A stretch of DNA of 64,000 bases, from contig NZ_RQRU01000003.1 in assembly GCF_004335015.1 (NCBI RefSeq), positions 334,085 to 398,084 of the forward strand, given 5' to 3'. A model generated the notes under the pieces. That model was not told where the DNA came from and ran no database searches. It was given only the letters and a program-made list of their open reading frames with translations. Source of the DNA: Psychrobacter pygoscelis (GTDB lineage: Bacteria; Pseudomonadota; Gammaproteobacteria; Pseudomonadales; Moraxellaceae). This document shows, piece by piece, positions 47,013 through 56,900 of the stretch; the stretch's first letter is position 1; each line of letters opens with the position of its first letter. Both the position numbers and the translations under genes were made by a program.

Positions 47013-47890
47013 AGTTTCTGTCCTTATTGTAAATAGTCATAGTATATCGCTGCCTACCAATTTATTGGCGGCCATAGTACTTAATTAATCAGTTTGGAAG
47101 GTGGTACTAAGGTCATATGAAGCAACTGAAGATTCTAGTAACTATATTATTGAAGATTATTGAAGTGTGCAGTGGTTAATTTTGCAGTGCTCATATTATA
47201 ACGGCTTTACTAAAACCTTATCTATCTCTCCAACTAAATGATAACGAAACTGACATTTCGTTATTAAATATCACTTATTTAAATGCTACTTAGTTAATGT
47301 CGCTTATTAAAATACCACTTAGTCAAATGCACCTTTTGTACTAGTATGCCACACTGTTACAGCAAGCATATGTTATGTTAATAATTTATAACGCTATGAC
47401 AGTCGTAACCATAAATCTTAACTTCGTCTTATTTCTGTTTGTCGTTACTCAACTTTATATTACAATTCGCAGTCAAAACCTGCTCTTGATACTCGATTTA
47501 AGTTTAATTTAGCTATGGGTGTATAGCTTCTCCTAGTATCAGTATCGATTGCTCTATAGATTAACCCTATAACTAGTTAGAAGTACTCCTAGTACGCCTT
47601 TTATCTTTGCTTTAGACATCCCTCGTCTTTATGGTCTCTATCCAATCCATCTATTATCTCCTTATAGGCTGCGTTCATATCCATTGCTGTGATGATCCTA
47701 AAAACCGCTCAATAGATAATGATAGAGTTTCATAGATGTCAATAAGTGATGTATGAATAGTGAAAAGATCAGCAAGTATTGCTAAATGCAAGTCGATATA
47801 TTTACTAGCTCGTAGTCTTTACCAGTCACTTGAGCTGATTGTCGTTTTGCTATTGCTTTGATAATTCCTTTTACCACCGAGAAGATCTGT
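47013..47890. promoter_or_regulatory. Divergent region between aceE and the surface-protein cluster
   Basis: About 880 bases. It contains a 9-bp palindrome ATAACGAAA/TTTCGTTAT (47243-47251 with 47258-47266) and, next to it, a 15-bp tandem array. It probably holds promoters for both directions. The rest is AT-rich. Confidence 0.5.
47243..47335. repeat. Palindrome and imperfect 15-bp tandem array upstream of aceE
   Basis: Right after the palindrome come AAATATCACTTATTT (47268-47282), AAATGCTACTTAGTT (47283-47297), AATGTCGCTTATTA, AAATACCACTTAGTC (47312-47326) and AAATGCACC. The period is about 15 with one unit of 14. It may be a set of regulator sites; function not shown. Confidence 0.65.
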
Positions 47891-50800
47891 ATGACATTGC
47901 TCCATCGTTTACAATCCCTTATTTATCCATTGATTTATTGCTCTAGACCTGTGCATGGTGCAGATACTACAGGGCAGCATAGTGTCAAACCTTTGGTAGA
48001 TAAGCTAAATACTAACTCTAAAGTAACGAGTGGCTACTTTTATACGATGAGCTTGCAGGTAATCGTAGCATTAGTGTTGTTGATCATGGGCAGCGCTAGT
48101 AATGTAGCATTCGCAGCCACTTGTAACAGCAGTGGCCTAACTAAAAGCGAATACCAGCAGTGGCCCTTTAGTGAAATCAGGTCAGGCAACAGCAGCACAG
48201 TACGTTCAACAATTCCAGTTAATGCCTCCACTGCAACTAAGGATGACGATTTTACAATCAATGGGGCGTTTACTAACAGTAGAAAGGCTAGTAGCTCTAT
48301 AAAGGGTACTGGAATTAACATTACTAACGGGTCTTTTCAAGTTGATCAGAGTGCAGTAGGAAGCAATAATTTCTCTACGATAGAGTTTGAATTTACCAAG
48401 CCATTGACTGATTTAAATATTAGTATTTATGATATTGATAATGGGAGTGGCTATGTTGATAAACTCCAATTCACCGGCGTAACACAATTTAATCAAAATA
48501 TTGATCCAGCTACTATTACTACCTACAGTACTAAAGTAACCAAGAGCTCAAATAATACAGTGGTGGCGGCAACTGATGCGAAGACGGATGGTCAATATAA
48601 TGATGAACGACGTGCGAGTGCTAAATTTGATCAGCCGGTAAAAAAAATTATCATAAAATATTATAATAGCGACAGTAGGGGAAATGGCTTTCAAACCATT
48701 GATGTTCGTTTTGATAGTTTTTGTCTACTACCGCCTTTGTCAATCACGAAGGATAATAATGAAAATGGTAAGGAAGTTAACCTAGTACGTGCACAATCAC
48801 TCACAACTTATTCAGTACAAGTAAAAAACACCTCAACGAAGACGTTAACCCTTCCAAGGCTCATTGATCCAGCCGTCACTGGACTATCGAAGCAATCTAA
48901 TATTACCTGCGATAGCTCAGTCACTAATAATGTTTGTAACAGTAACAGTCTGCCCTCAGTAACCCAATTAGAGTCAGGCTATGTGATACCTAATCTAGCT
49001 GCTGGACAAGTATACGCCATTAAGGTCCCTACTTTAGTCACCGCTACTTCAGGCAGGGTTACTAATACAGCAACTGTCAGCCAAGCTTCCATCCCCTCTC
49101 AATCTGCTAGTGACACTGATACGGTCATTAGTATTTTTGATACCGGTAGCACTATTAAACCCGCCGCTTGTCCAGCAGGGCATAGGCGTTTTGAGATAAA
49201 TAATACCTCCTCTAGCTTGCCATCTCTAACAGAATGGCGGACCGCTACTACCAGTCGTACATTTCAGTTTAGGGATACAAAAGACACCATTGAATTTAAT
49301 ATTAGTTTTTCTAATATTATGGATAAGAACAATGCTAATTCACCCTATTATGGTAGCGATAGGGGGGGTATTACTAATGCGCTATATATGGATCATAAAT
49401 CTACTGCTAACAAAGTTAACCACATAATAGATATCACTATTAATAAGCCAGTATCACAAGCTGGATTTGTCATTCAAGATTTAGACGCTCAATATTCAAA
49501 CAAAGGTGCGTCTTATATCGAACAAGCTGACGTATCAACATCTAATGGTATCCTTACTTATAATCCCAATTACCATAACATCAATAGTGAAAATAATATT
49601 GTTACCGCCAAAGAAGATAAAAACTGTGGTCGTCAAGGTTGTAACATTAATGCCTATTGGAGATACAAATCTGCCAATACTCCTATGAGACTTACCCATA
49701 GTAATGAGGCTGGTAGAAATGCTGGAAACGGCACTGCTCACCAAGTAGGATATTCAGATTTTTATTTTTGCTTAGCCCCTCCTAAGCTTATCGTAAAAAA
49801 GGTACTGACTGGCGATCGTTTTGACACAAAAGATCAATTCAAAATTGACATCAAAAAAGGTAACAGCAGCACTCCTTTGAAGAGCTTTACTACTGAAGGT
49901 ACAAATGACACCTTCGTCACTGGTAAAGACCGTTCAGAGTTACTACAGCTAGAGTCAGGTACTACCTACAATATCTCTGAATCGGTAGTTCAAGGCGGGA
50001 CTAATAGTAATTACACGTCAAGCTATTCTTGCAACAACTCAACTGCAAGTAGCTCTTCTACAATGCCAAGAGGTACTGGAAGCTCATTCTCCCTCTCCAA
50101 TCTAAGCTATGGAGATGAGATTGTCTGTACCTTTACCAACACGCCTAAAGAGCTGCATATCAAAGGCATTGTCTTTAATGATATCGGTGCCGCACAGCCG
50201 CACCCAGACTCTAGCATTACCTCTAAAGGCATCACTTTTGCTAATGTCAATCTGTCTAGTATAGACACCAATCGTCCGACAGTGACGAATACTGACTACT
50301 TCAATGGTCAGTTCGATGACTCTTATCCTGAGCCTGGTATTGCTAATTCACAGATTCGATTATACGCCGGTAGCTGCTCGTCAGATTACTCTGCTAACCC
50401 CATTAACATAGCTGGCAACGCTACTGTTGTGAATACTGGCAATAATGGCCGCTATAATATTGAAGTAAGCAGTGCCATCCGTCAGCAAGCCGCTCGCTTT
50501 AACGGTCAGCTATGCTTGGAACAAACCAATGCTAAAGGTTATACCGTTGATACTACTGAAAATAAGGTGACAGTAGATCTACACCAACTAACAGCAGACA
50601 GTAGTTTCAATTTTGGCGATGTTACGCCCCAATATCAGCCCTTAGTTCTACGTAAATATCAGTATGTGCATGATTGTAGCAATGTCAGTGCCTCACTGTA
50701 CGATACGCCCAAGTCTCGCGACTCAAAGACAGGATTTACTATCAATCCTATCCTGGAGGCTGACCCTAAACAATGCATCGCTTATTACATTTTAGCCTTT

Positions 50801-51091
50801 AATAGAGGAAATCTACCCTTAACGGATATTATAATTACTGATGATGGTATTGTTAGCTCTGGCTCCTCTTCTTACCTGTATGCGCCTGCTCCCTTAGCAA
50901 AGCATGGGAATGATCAGCTGAAGACTAATAAAAGTAACAATAACGTCATTGGCACCGCCCAAAGAGACAATCCTGATATCTATAACTCAACCCATCAAGC
51001 CAGTAATATCTCGACTACTAGGTTGGCTATTTTGGATAAACACGAGTCATTAAAACTTTGGTTTAATACAGTATTTAATAAAACTTCATAA
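47891..51091 (+). CDS. Large secreted/surface protein with DUF11-like, SpaA-like and SdrB-like segments
   Basis: About 1066 residues from ATG 47891 (a TTG 11 codons earlier is also open; GAGAAG sits six bases before the ATG). A hydrophobic segment ends in VAFA|AT near residue 75, so it is exported, but with an unusually long N-region before it; an internal ATG at 48047 (MSLQVIVALVLLIMGSAS) would give a normal signal peptide. From ~630 to 750 a prealbumin-like SpaA segment (PPKLIVKKVLTGDRFDTKDQ) is followed by an SdrB-like region (KELHIKGIVFNDIG... to FNFGDV) and a C-terminal DUF11-like part ending near 1066. Cys-containing N-terminal domains resemble choice-of-anchor folds. No outer-membrane anchor is seen. 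It is the first of five exported-protein genes. Confidence 0.75.
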   Translation: MTLLHRLQSLIYPLIYCSRPVHGADTTGQHSVKPLVDKLNTNSKVTSGYFYTMSLQVIVALVLLIMGSASNVAFAATCNSSGLTKSEYQQWPFSEIRSGNSSTVRSTIPVNASTATKDDDFTINGAFTNSRKASSSIKGTGINITNGSFQVDQSAVGSNNFSTIEFEFTKPLTDLNISIYDIDNGSGYVDKLQFTGVTQFNQNIDPATITTYSTKVTKSSNNTVVAATDAKTDGQYNDERRASAKFDQPVKKIIIKYYNSDSRGNGFQTIDVRFDSFCLLPPLSITKDNNENGKEVNLVRAQSLTTYSVQVKNTSTKTLTLPRLIDPAVTGLSKQSNITCDSSVTNNVCNSNSLPSVTQLESGYVIPNLAAGQVYAIKVPTLVTATSGRVTNTATVSQASIPSQSASDTDTVISIFDTGSTIKPAACPAGHRRFEINNTSSSLPSLTEWRTATTSRTFQFRDTKDTIEFNISFSNIMDKNNANSPYYGSDRGGITNALYMDHKSTANKVNHIIDITINKPVSQAGFVIQDLDAQYSNKGASYIEQADVSTSNGILTYNPNYHNINSENNIVTAKEDKNCGRQGCNINAYWRYKSANTPMRLTHSNEAGRNAGNGTAHQVGYSDFYFCLAPPKLIVKKVLTGDRFDTKDQFKIDIKKGNSSTPLKSFTTEGTNDTFVTGKDRSELLQLESGTTYNISESVVQGGTNSNYTSSYSCNNSTASSSSTMPRGTGSSFSLSNLSYGDEIVCTFTNTPKELHIKGIVFNDIGAAQPHPDSSITSKGITFANVNLSSIDTNRPTVTNTDYFNGQFDDSYPEPGIANSQIRLYAGSCSSDYSANPINIAGNATVVNTGNNGRYNIEVSSAIRQQAARFNGQLCLEQTNAKGYTVDTTENKVTVDLHQLTADSSFNFGDVTPQYQPLVLRKYQYVHDCSNVSASLYDTPKSRDSKTGFTINPILEADPKQCIAYYILAFNRGNLPLTDIIITDDGIVSSGSSSYLYAPAPLAKHGNDQLKTNKSNNNVIGTAQRDNPDIYNSTHQASNISTTRLAILDKHESLKLWFNTVFNKTS

Positions 51092-51436
51092 ACTAATCGT
51101 TAAAAGATTATCGACTAATTAAGCGACTTTTAACTTTCAATCTATTTTTACCACTGACACTATTTTATTCGACGATTATCATGTTTTGTTTAAAAAGTTC
51201 TGCGGTCAGTGGTAATCTCTCCCCAACATTAATTCTAGCAATACCCATGAAATAAAGCTGCTAAGCCGTAATTAAAATTTTGGAACTATTCGCAATTGTT
51301 AATGTTTCTCAAATATTGCTTTTTATTACTGAAATATTGCTGATACTTAGCGTAATCCAAAGTGGCTTCAAAATGACATCTCAACGACGTTGTCTAATAT
51401 GTAGTAGCTAGAATTAAACTTTATTGGAGAGTTCCT
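51092..51436. promoter_or_regulatory. Spacer within the surface cluster with a long-range inverted repeat
   Basis: 345 bases. TACCACTGAC at 51149-51158 and GTCAGTGGTA at 51205-51214 are perfect 10-bp inverted repeats 46 bases apart. They may form a stem-loop that ends the first gene's transcript or regulates the next. No gene is present. Confidence 0.5.
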
Positions 51437-51919
51437 ATGATTATTAATTCAACTAAAACACTCTTAAGCGGATTAGTAGTGGCGACAGCATTATCAGCTG
51501 CGCAACTTTCTATGGCCGCTACTGATCCTATTTCGGTCAATCTTACAGCTCATCAAGTCGTAAAAGACAGCAAAGGTGCCGAGCAGCTAAAAGCAGTTAC
51601 TCAACTAAATGGTGCTGAGGTCATTCGCTATACTGCTACTTATACCAATCATTTAGATAAAGCGGTAAACAACATCGCAGTGACGCTTCCGATTCCTGCA
51701 AATATGAGCTTCACTGGTAGTGCTTATCCAAGTAGCGCCCTAGCTTCGACCGATGGAGTCACCTTCAAGCCCATGCCACTCACTCAAGTGATTAATGGCA
51801 AGACTGTCAAAGTTCCTTTTTCACAATATAAATCTCTGCGCTGGACCATCAAGCTTTTACCTGCTGGTAAATCTGCTGCTGTCAGTGCCGACACCAAACT
51901 TGACTTAAGCAAATCTTAG
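51437..51919 (+). CDS. Small exported DUF11-like protein
   Basis: 160 residues with a clean signal peptide (MIINSTKTLLSGLVVATALS, cleaved after ...LSMA). The mature part contains the DUF11-type signature: AEVIRYTATYTNHLDKAVNN then VTLPIPANMSFTGSAYPSSA, followed by LRWTIKLLPAGKSAAVSADT, where a beta-sandwich ends in an A-G-x-S/T turn. DUF11 domains are structural modules of surface proteins. GGAGAG lies five bases before the ATG. It is 78 bases upstream of the next DUF11 gene and probably co-transcribed, with a hairpin in between. Confidence 0.8.
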   Translation: MIINSTKTLLSGLVVATALSAAQLSMAATDPISVNLTAHQVVKDSKGAEQLKAVTQLNGAEVIRYTATYTNHLDKAVNNIAVTLPIPANMSFTGSAYPSSALASTDGVTFKPMPLTQVINGKTVKVPFSQYKSLRWTIKLLPAGKSAAVSADTKLDLSKS

Positions 51920-51951
51920 TCAATCTCACAAACTTTTTAGTTTTATCAATC

Positions 51952-51976
51952 AGACTACATAATGATTATGTAGTCT
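51952..51976 (+). other. Intergenic hairpin inside the DUF11 operon
   Basis: AGACTACATAA and TTATGTAGTCT form an 11-bp perfect stem with a three-base loop. No T-tract follows, so it is more likely a processing or stability element than a terminator. The next gene has AGAGG seven bases before its ATG. Confidence 0.7.
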
Positions 51977-51997
51977 AGCTTCTGTAGAGGTCTATTA

Positions 51998-53833
51998 ATG
52001 AAAATAAATGCTCAACTTACTACTCTCGCCAGTGCCTTAGCTATTGGCCTAGTAGGTATTACGCCTGCAACTGCTGAAGCTCCTGCTTCTGGCACGCAGA
52101 TCACTAACTTTGCATCCGCAACTTATGAGGTGGGTGGTCAAACCATTACAACTCAGTCTAACACCGTTCAGATTACCGTTGGTGATGCGCCAAGCTTTGA
52201 GATAACTCAAAACCAAGAGCAGACCATCAATAAAAATACTGGTGAAGTTACCTTTACCCATACCATCAAAAACACGGGTAATACCAATGATACTTACACC
52301 ATTGAAGCTACGAACGATACTGGTGATCAGCTAGAGTATGAAGAGTTCACTATCTATCCAGAAGACTCTGCTAACCCAGGTCAGCCAGACAAAAGCAACC
52401 CTATCAGTAATAATCAAATTACGGTAGAGGCAGGTAGCAGCAAGAAATTCTTCGTAGTCGCCAAAGACAATGATACTAGCAGCTTTAAAGACGGTAATAC
52501 CGGTAAAGTAACAGTGACGGCGACTAACGAAACCAGTATCAGCAAAACCAATAAAGATACGGGTGTCGTTAAAGTATCAAATCTAGTCATTGCAAAATCT
52601 GCAACGATTAGCCTTGATAATGCCTCACGTGGATCGGCTGAGAACAACGACGAGATCACCTATACCATCAAGTTTGGTAATAGCAGCGCTTCAACACCTG
52701 CTAATGATGTCATTATCGTTGATACCCTTCCTAATGGTGTGGAATACATCGTAGACTCAGCCCAGATTGATGGTAGCCCTGTAAACTCCTCTAACTTCAC
52801 CGTCACTGGTCAAAAAATCGTCTATAAGGCGGGCACAGTTGCAGTTAATACCAACGCCGCCGATAACGCAGCTGGTACATTGACCTTTAAAGTTAGAGTA
52901 GTTGACGAATCACAAGACATCCAAAACGTGGCTTCAGTCGGTACGGACTCTGATGGTGATGGTAATATCGATGAAAATACCCCACCTACCAGTACGATAA
53001 ACACACCAAACGGCCAAACAAATATCTCAGGTAGCATCAACGAAAGTGAAACTGATGATTACGCTGATAATGAAACTGTACCAGGTAACGCCAGTAAAGA
53101 TAACCAAATCATCAAAGAAGTTATCATTACCAATGCCACCTCAAACAGTGCAACCTCAGGTACTGGCAATGGTCAGTTAAATGAGCAGGTCGTTACTTTT
53201 GAGACTTACGTTCATAACACAGGTAACGTAGCTAAAGACTTTAATCTGTCAATTGATGACTCAGCAACTCAAGCTGGTCAATTAACTGACATTACTTTCT
53301 CAAACACAACAGGTGTTATCCAACCAGGTGAGAAGAAAAAAGTTACTGTTACGGCCAAAGTACCTGCAGGCACTATCTTGCAAGACGGTCACAACTATCC
53401 AGTAACGATCAAGGCTTCACCTGAAGGCTCGTCAAGCTCTGACAATATCAAGCTGGTTGTTAAAGCCCAAAAAGCTCTAGAGCTTATCAAAAAACAAGCG
53501 CTTGTTACTCCAGGTGCGGGCAAAACTTGTAGCAGCGTAGCCAGCCAAGCTGAAGGCAAATACAGCGATATCGCGCTAACTGAAGCTAGACCTGGTGATT
53601 GTATCTTCTATCAAATCACTGCGACAAACTTCTATCCTAGTGAAATCACTAATGTGGTGATCAGCGATACTTTAGAAAGTAGCGTATTGGATAACTCTAC
53701 AATGGCAATCGATCCTAGCGCTACCAAAGGTACAGCATCTTTTGAAACCCCTAGAGTGTTGACTACTGCATTTACGTTGGCTAATAACGAAAAAGCAGTA
53801 TTGACATTTGCTCGTCAGATCAATGCTAACTAG
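51998..53833 (+). CDS. Exported multi-domain DUF11 protein
   Basis: 611 residues; signal peptide 1-26 (ending ITPATA|EA). A first beta-rich domain (about 28-190) leads to a DUF11 module at ~195-330 (DEITYTIKFGNSSASTPAND...VDTLPNGVEYIVDSAQIDG). Residues 317-325 read DSDGDGNID, the spacing of a calcium-binding loop in dockerins and thrombospondin type 3 repeats. Two further modules follow (about 360-490 and 490-611), the last with YQITATNFYPSEITNVVISD and two Cys (CSS and GDCIFY). No membrane anchor is seen. It probably forms part of an extracellular or outer-membrane assembly with the 1813-residue neighbour. Confidence 0.8.
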   Translation: MKINAQLTTLASALAIGLVGITPATAEAPASGTQITNFASATYEVGGQTITTQSNTVQITVGDAPSFEITQNQEQTINKNTGEVTFTHTIKNTGNTNDTYTIEATNDTGDQLEYEEFTIYPEDSANPGQPDKSNPISNNQITVEAGSSKKFFVVAKDNDTSSFKDGNTGKVTVTATNETSISKTNKDTGVVKVSNLVIAKSATISLDNASRGSAENNDEITYTIKFGNSSASTPANDVIIVDTLPNGVEYIVDSAQIDGSPVNSSNFTVTGQKIVYKAGTVAVNTNAADNAAGTLTFKVRVVDESQDIQNVASVGTDSDGDGNIDENTPPTSTINTPNGQTNISGSINESETDDYADNETVPGNASKDNQIIKEVIITNATSNSATSGTGNGQLNEQVVTFETYVHNTGNVAKDFNLSIDDSATQAGQLTDITFSNTTGVIQPGEKKKVTVTAKVPAGTILQDGHNYPVTIKASPEGSSSSDNIKLVVKAQKALELIKKQALVTPGAGKTCSSVASQAEGKYSDIALTEARPGDCIFYQITATNFYPSEITNVVISDTLESSVLDNSTMAIDPSATKGTASFETPRVLTTAFTLANNEKAVLTFARQINAN

Positions 53834-53870
53834 TCGGTAACTAGACTAACTGTTGTTTAGATATATTTAG

Positions 53871-53898
53871 CGCTATGGGTATGACGATACTCATAGCG
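53871..53898 (+). terminator. Intercistronic hairpin before the 1813-residue protein gene
   Basis: CGCTATGGGTAT pairs with ATACTCATAGCG (one wobble) around GACG, then ACTTTATCTC, a poor T-tract. It could be an attenuator that lowers expression of the very large downstream gene. Confidence 0.6.
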
Positions 53899-53944
53899 AC
53901 TTTATCTCAGATATTCAAATATTAAGTAAGGTTGATTCACAAAT

Positions 53945-56900
53945 ATGCGTCTGAACTCAAGACCTGAATTAGTAACATTCAATTCAAAGGACAGCGACTC
54001 TAGCTGTTCTTCTTGTCTTGCACGCTTATCAGGCCTAAGCTTGGCTATTCTGTTGGTTAATATTCAGCCCACATTGGCAGCTGATATGGCCTCTAGCACT
54101 GCTAAATCGACTGCACAGCCCTCTCAACCCAATGCTTTAGACAAGATTTTATTGGCCAATACGGCTACTGCAAAATTCAATCGTAATAATGAAGACCTAT
54201 CAGCTTTATCCAATACCGTAACGATAGAATTAGAAAAACCAACACCTCGCTATGCTATTGATCTTACTAGACCACCCATTAAAACCATAAATGGCAATGG
54301 TCAATCTCAGCGAATTGAATGGAATAATACCTTAACCAATAATAGCAACTCGATTGCTTCTATTATTCTTAATCATACTCAGCCTGATACACTGTCAGAC
54401 TTCAAGATTTATCAAGATATTAATAAAAACGGTGTCCTCGACGACAACGATGTCCTTGTTCCTGATATGATTACTCTCAAGCGTGGCGAGAGTATCGATC
54501 TCATCGTTCAAGCTAACACCAGCCCAACATTTGAGGATGGAGACTCAGCACAGGTTATTATCGATGCTGTGGTATTAGAGGATAAATCAGTATCAGCCAG
54601 TGCAAATGATGAACTGGTAGTAATCGCCCCTAAGATACAATTTACTAATTCTAAGTTTGATACCCCAGAGACCACGAATCAAGTGGGCGATAATGTCTAC
54701 GTTGAAACCAAATTCGCTCAATGTAATCAGCAAGCCGATCAACGCGATCAGGTCTGGGTAACCATTAGCTCGTCGTTAACGGATGATAAACTATCACTCA
54801 AAGGAATAGAGACGGGTAACAATACCGGGAAGTTCCATCTGGCTGCGCCCACACAGAACAATGCCAACGCCGTAGACGACGACATTATTCAAACGCTTGA
54901 TAATGATAAGCTGACTGCGTTATTAGAGGCTTGTATCGCACCAAGTGTCGGCCTAGATCAAACCCCGTCTAGCTCAGAGCTTGGTGCTATCGATGGCAAG
55001 CTATTCACTAATATAGATATTGTAGATAGCGCGCCTAGTCTACAAGTGACCAAAGTCGGCGATGTCAAATCTGCCGAATTAGGCGACTATGTCAACTATA
55101 CTATTAATGTCAAAAACAACGGTGAGGCGACGGCTTATAATGTCGAACTAAAAGACACCCTGCCCCAAGGTTTTGACATTACAAAAAACTCAGTTCGCAT
55201 CAGTACTGGTAAAGATAGTACTGGTAAAAACAGTGCAGCCAATCAAATAAGCGCCACTAACTTCTCAGCGCAAGGTAAATACCAAGTCTTAGGACTAGGT
55301 AGCTTAGCAGGTGGTGAAACAAAAACCATCACTTATCAAGTGCTGGTTGGCGCTAGTGCACTTCGAGGTGATGGTATCAACCGTGCTTTTGCCAGTGCAA
55401 AAGATACCAATAATAATGACTTTCGCTCTCTTGAAGCGCAGTGGCAAGTCAAGGTTAATCGCGGCGTGATGAATTCCGACGGTATCATTATAGGTAAGGT
55501 CTACAATGATATTAACCGAGATGGTATCCAGCAAAAACAAATGGGCGAGCTTGGTGTCGCTGGGGTCCGTCTTTATATGGAAGACGGTAACTTTGCAGTT
55601 ACTGATGCCGAAGGTAAGTATAATTTTTATGGCGTCAGCGCCAAAACTCATGTCGTAAAAGTTGATCGTACTACGCTGCCTGCCAATGTTGAGCTGGTTG
55701 AGCAAGGCAATCGTAACACCGGTGATCCAAGCAGCCGCTTCGTAGATTTAAAGTATGGCGAACTGCATCGTGCGGACTTTGCCATTACTGATGGCTTAGC
55801 CGATAGCTCAACCCAGCTTAATACTGAACTTATTGCGCGCCGTGATAAGGTTCAAAGCGATCTTAACGCATTAGAGCAAGCGGTCAAAGCTAACCTTAGT
55901 ATTCATGATGTCGTCTCAAGCTCGGCTGACAGTGACAAGGCTGAAGGCTGTAAGCTAAACGGCGCAAGTGATACTAGTAAAGATTGTGAACAAGCTATCG
56001 TCTACCGCTCAGATAATAGTAACAGTGCCAGCTTAATCACAGCAACTGCTATCACAGCACCTGAAATGGTCGATCTAGAAAGCTACATCCAGTCTAGCAC
56101 TGATAACAGCTCTCGATTTATCAATCTAACTCCCAATCAAATACTGCCTATTCGCCAAGTAAACGCTCAGCTACTATCTAACTTAAACCATGATATAAAG
56201 CTGTTCGTAAATGGCGACTTAGTACCAGAGAGTCGAATTGGTAAAACTGGCCGATTAGAAAGTCAGCAAATCATTGGCTTTGACTACTTTGGTATCCCAT
56301 TAAAAGTTGGTAAAAACACTTTAACCATTAAAGCTTATGACCAAGATCATAAAGTCGTTGATACCCAGTCAATCAGCTTAATTGCGCCTGGCGATATCAC
56401 CGCTATAAAATCTCAGCTCGATAAGAGCTTGGTTGAGGCAAATGGCAGTAATAAAATTCAGGCCCTGATTACTCTACAAGACAGTAATGGCACACCTGTA
56501 GCCAGTGACGCTCTTATTACTGTCGATACCAATATCGGTACTATCCTGAACAAGGATCTTGACCCTAATCTTCCTGGTACCCAAATTATGGTATCAGGCT
56601 CGCAGAGCGTGGTAGACATCCAATCTCCTAAAGTACCTGGCAAAGGCACTTTGCAGATTAGTGCTAACGGTATTGAGAGCCGCAGAGAGATTCAATTTGT
56701 CCCTAACCTCCGACCGCTAATCGCTGTGGGCATCGTTGAAGGCGCGATATCGCTAAAAGACTTCGACCCTGACCATATCTCTAATGCTCAAGGTGCCTTT
56801 GAAAAAGAGCTGCATGAGTTTGCTGGTAATGATGATTACTCGGCGACTGGTCGAGCTGCTATGTTCCTAAAAGGTAAGGTTCGCGGTGACTATCTACTAA

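Noticed and set aside
55304..55705. A 133-codon minus-strand frame inside the giant surface gene
   Set aside because: Antisense to a clear SdrB-like domain, with no independent evidence.
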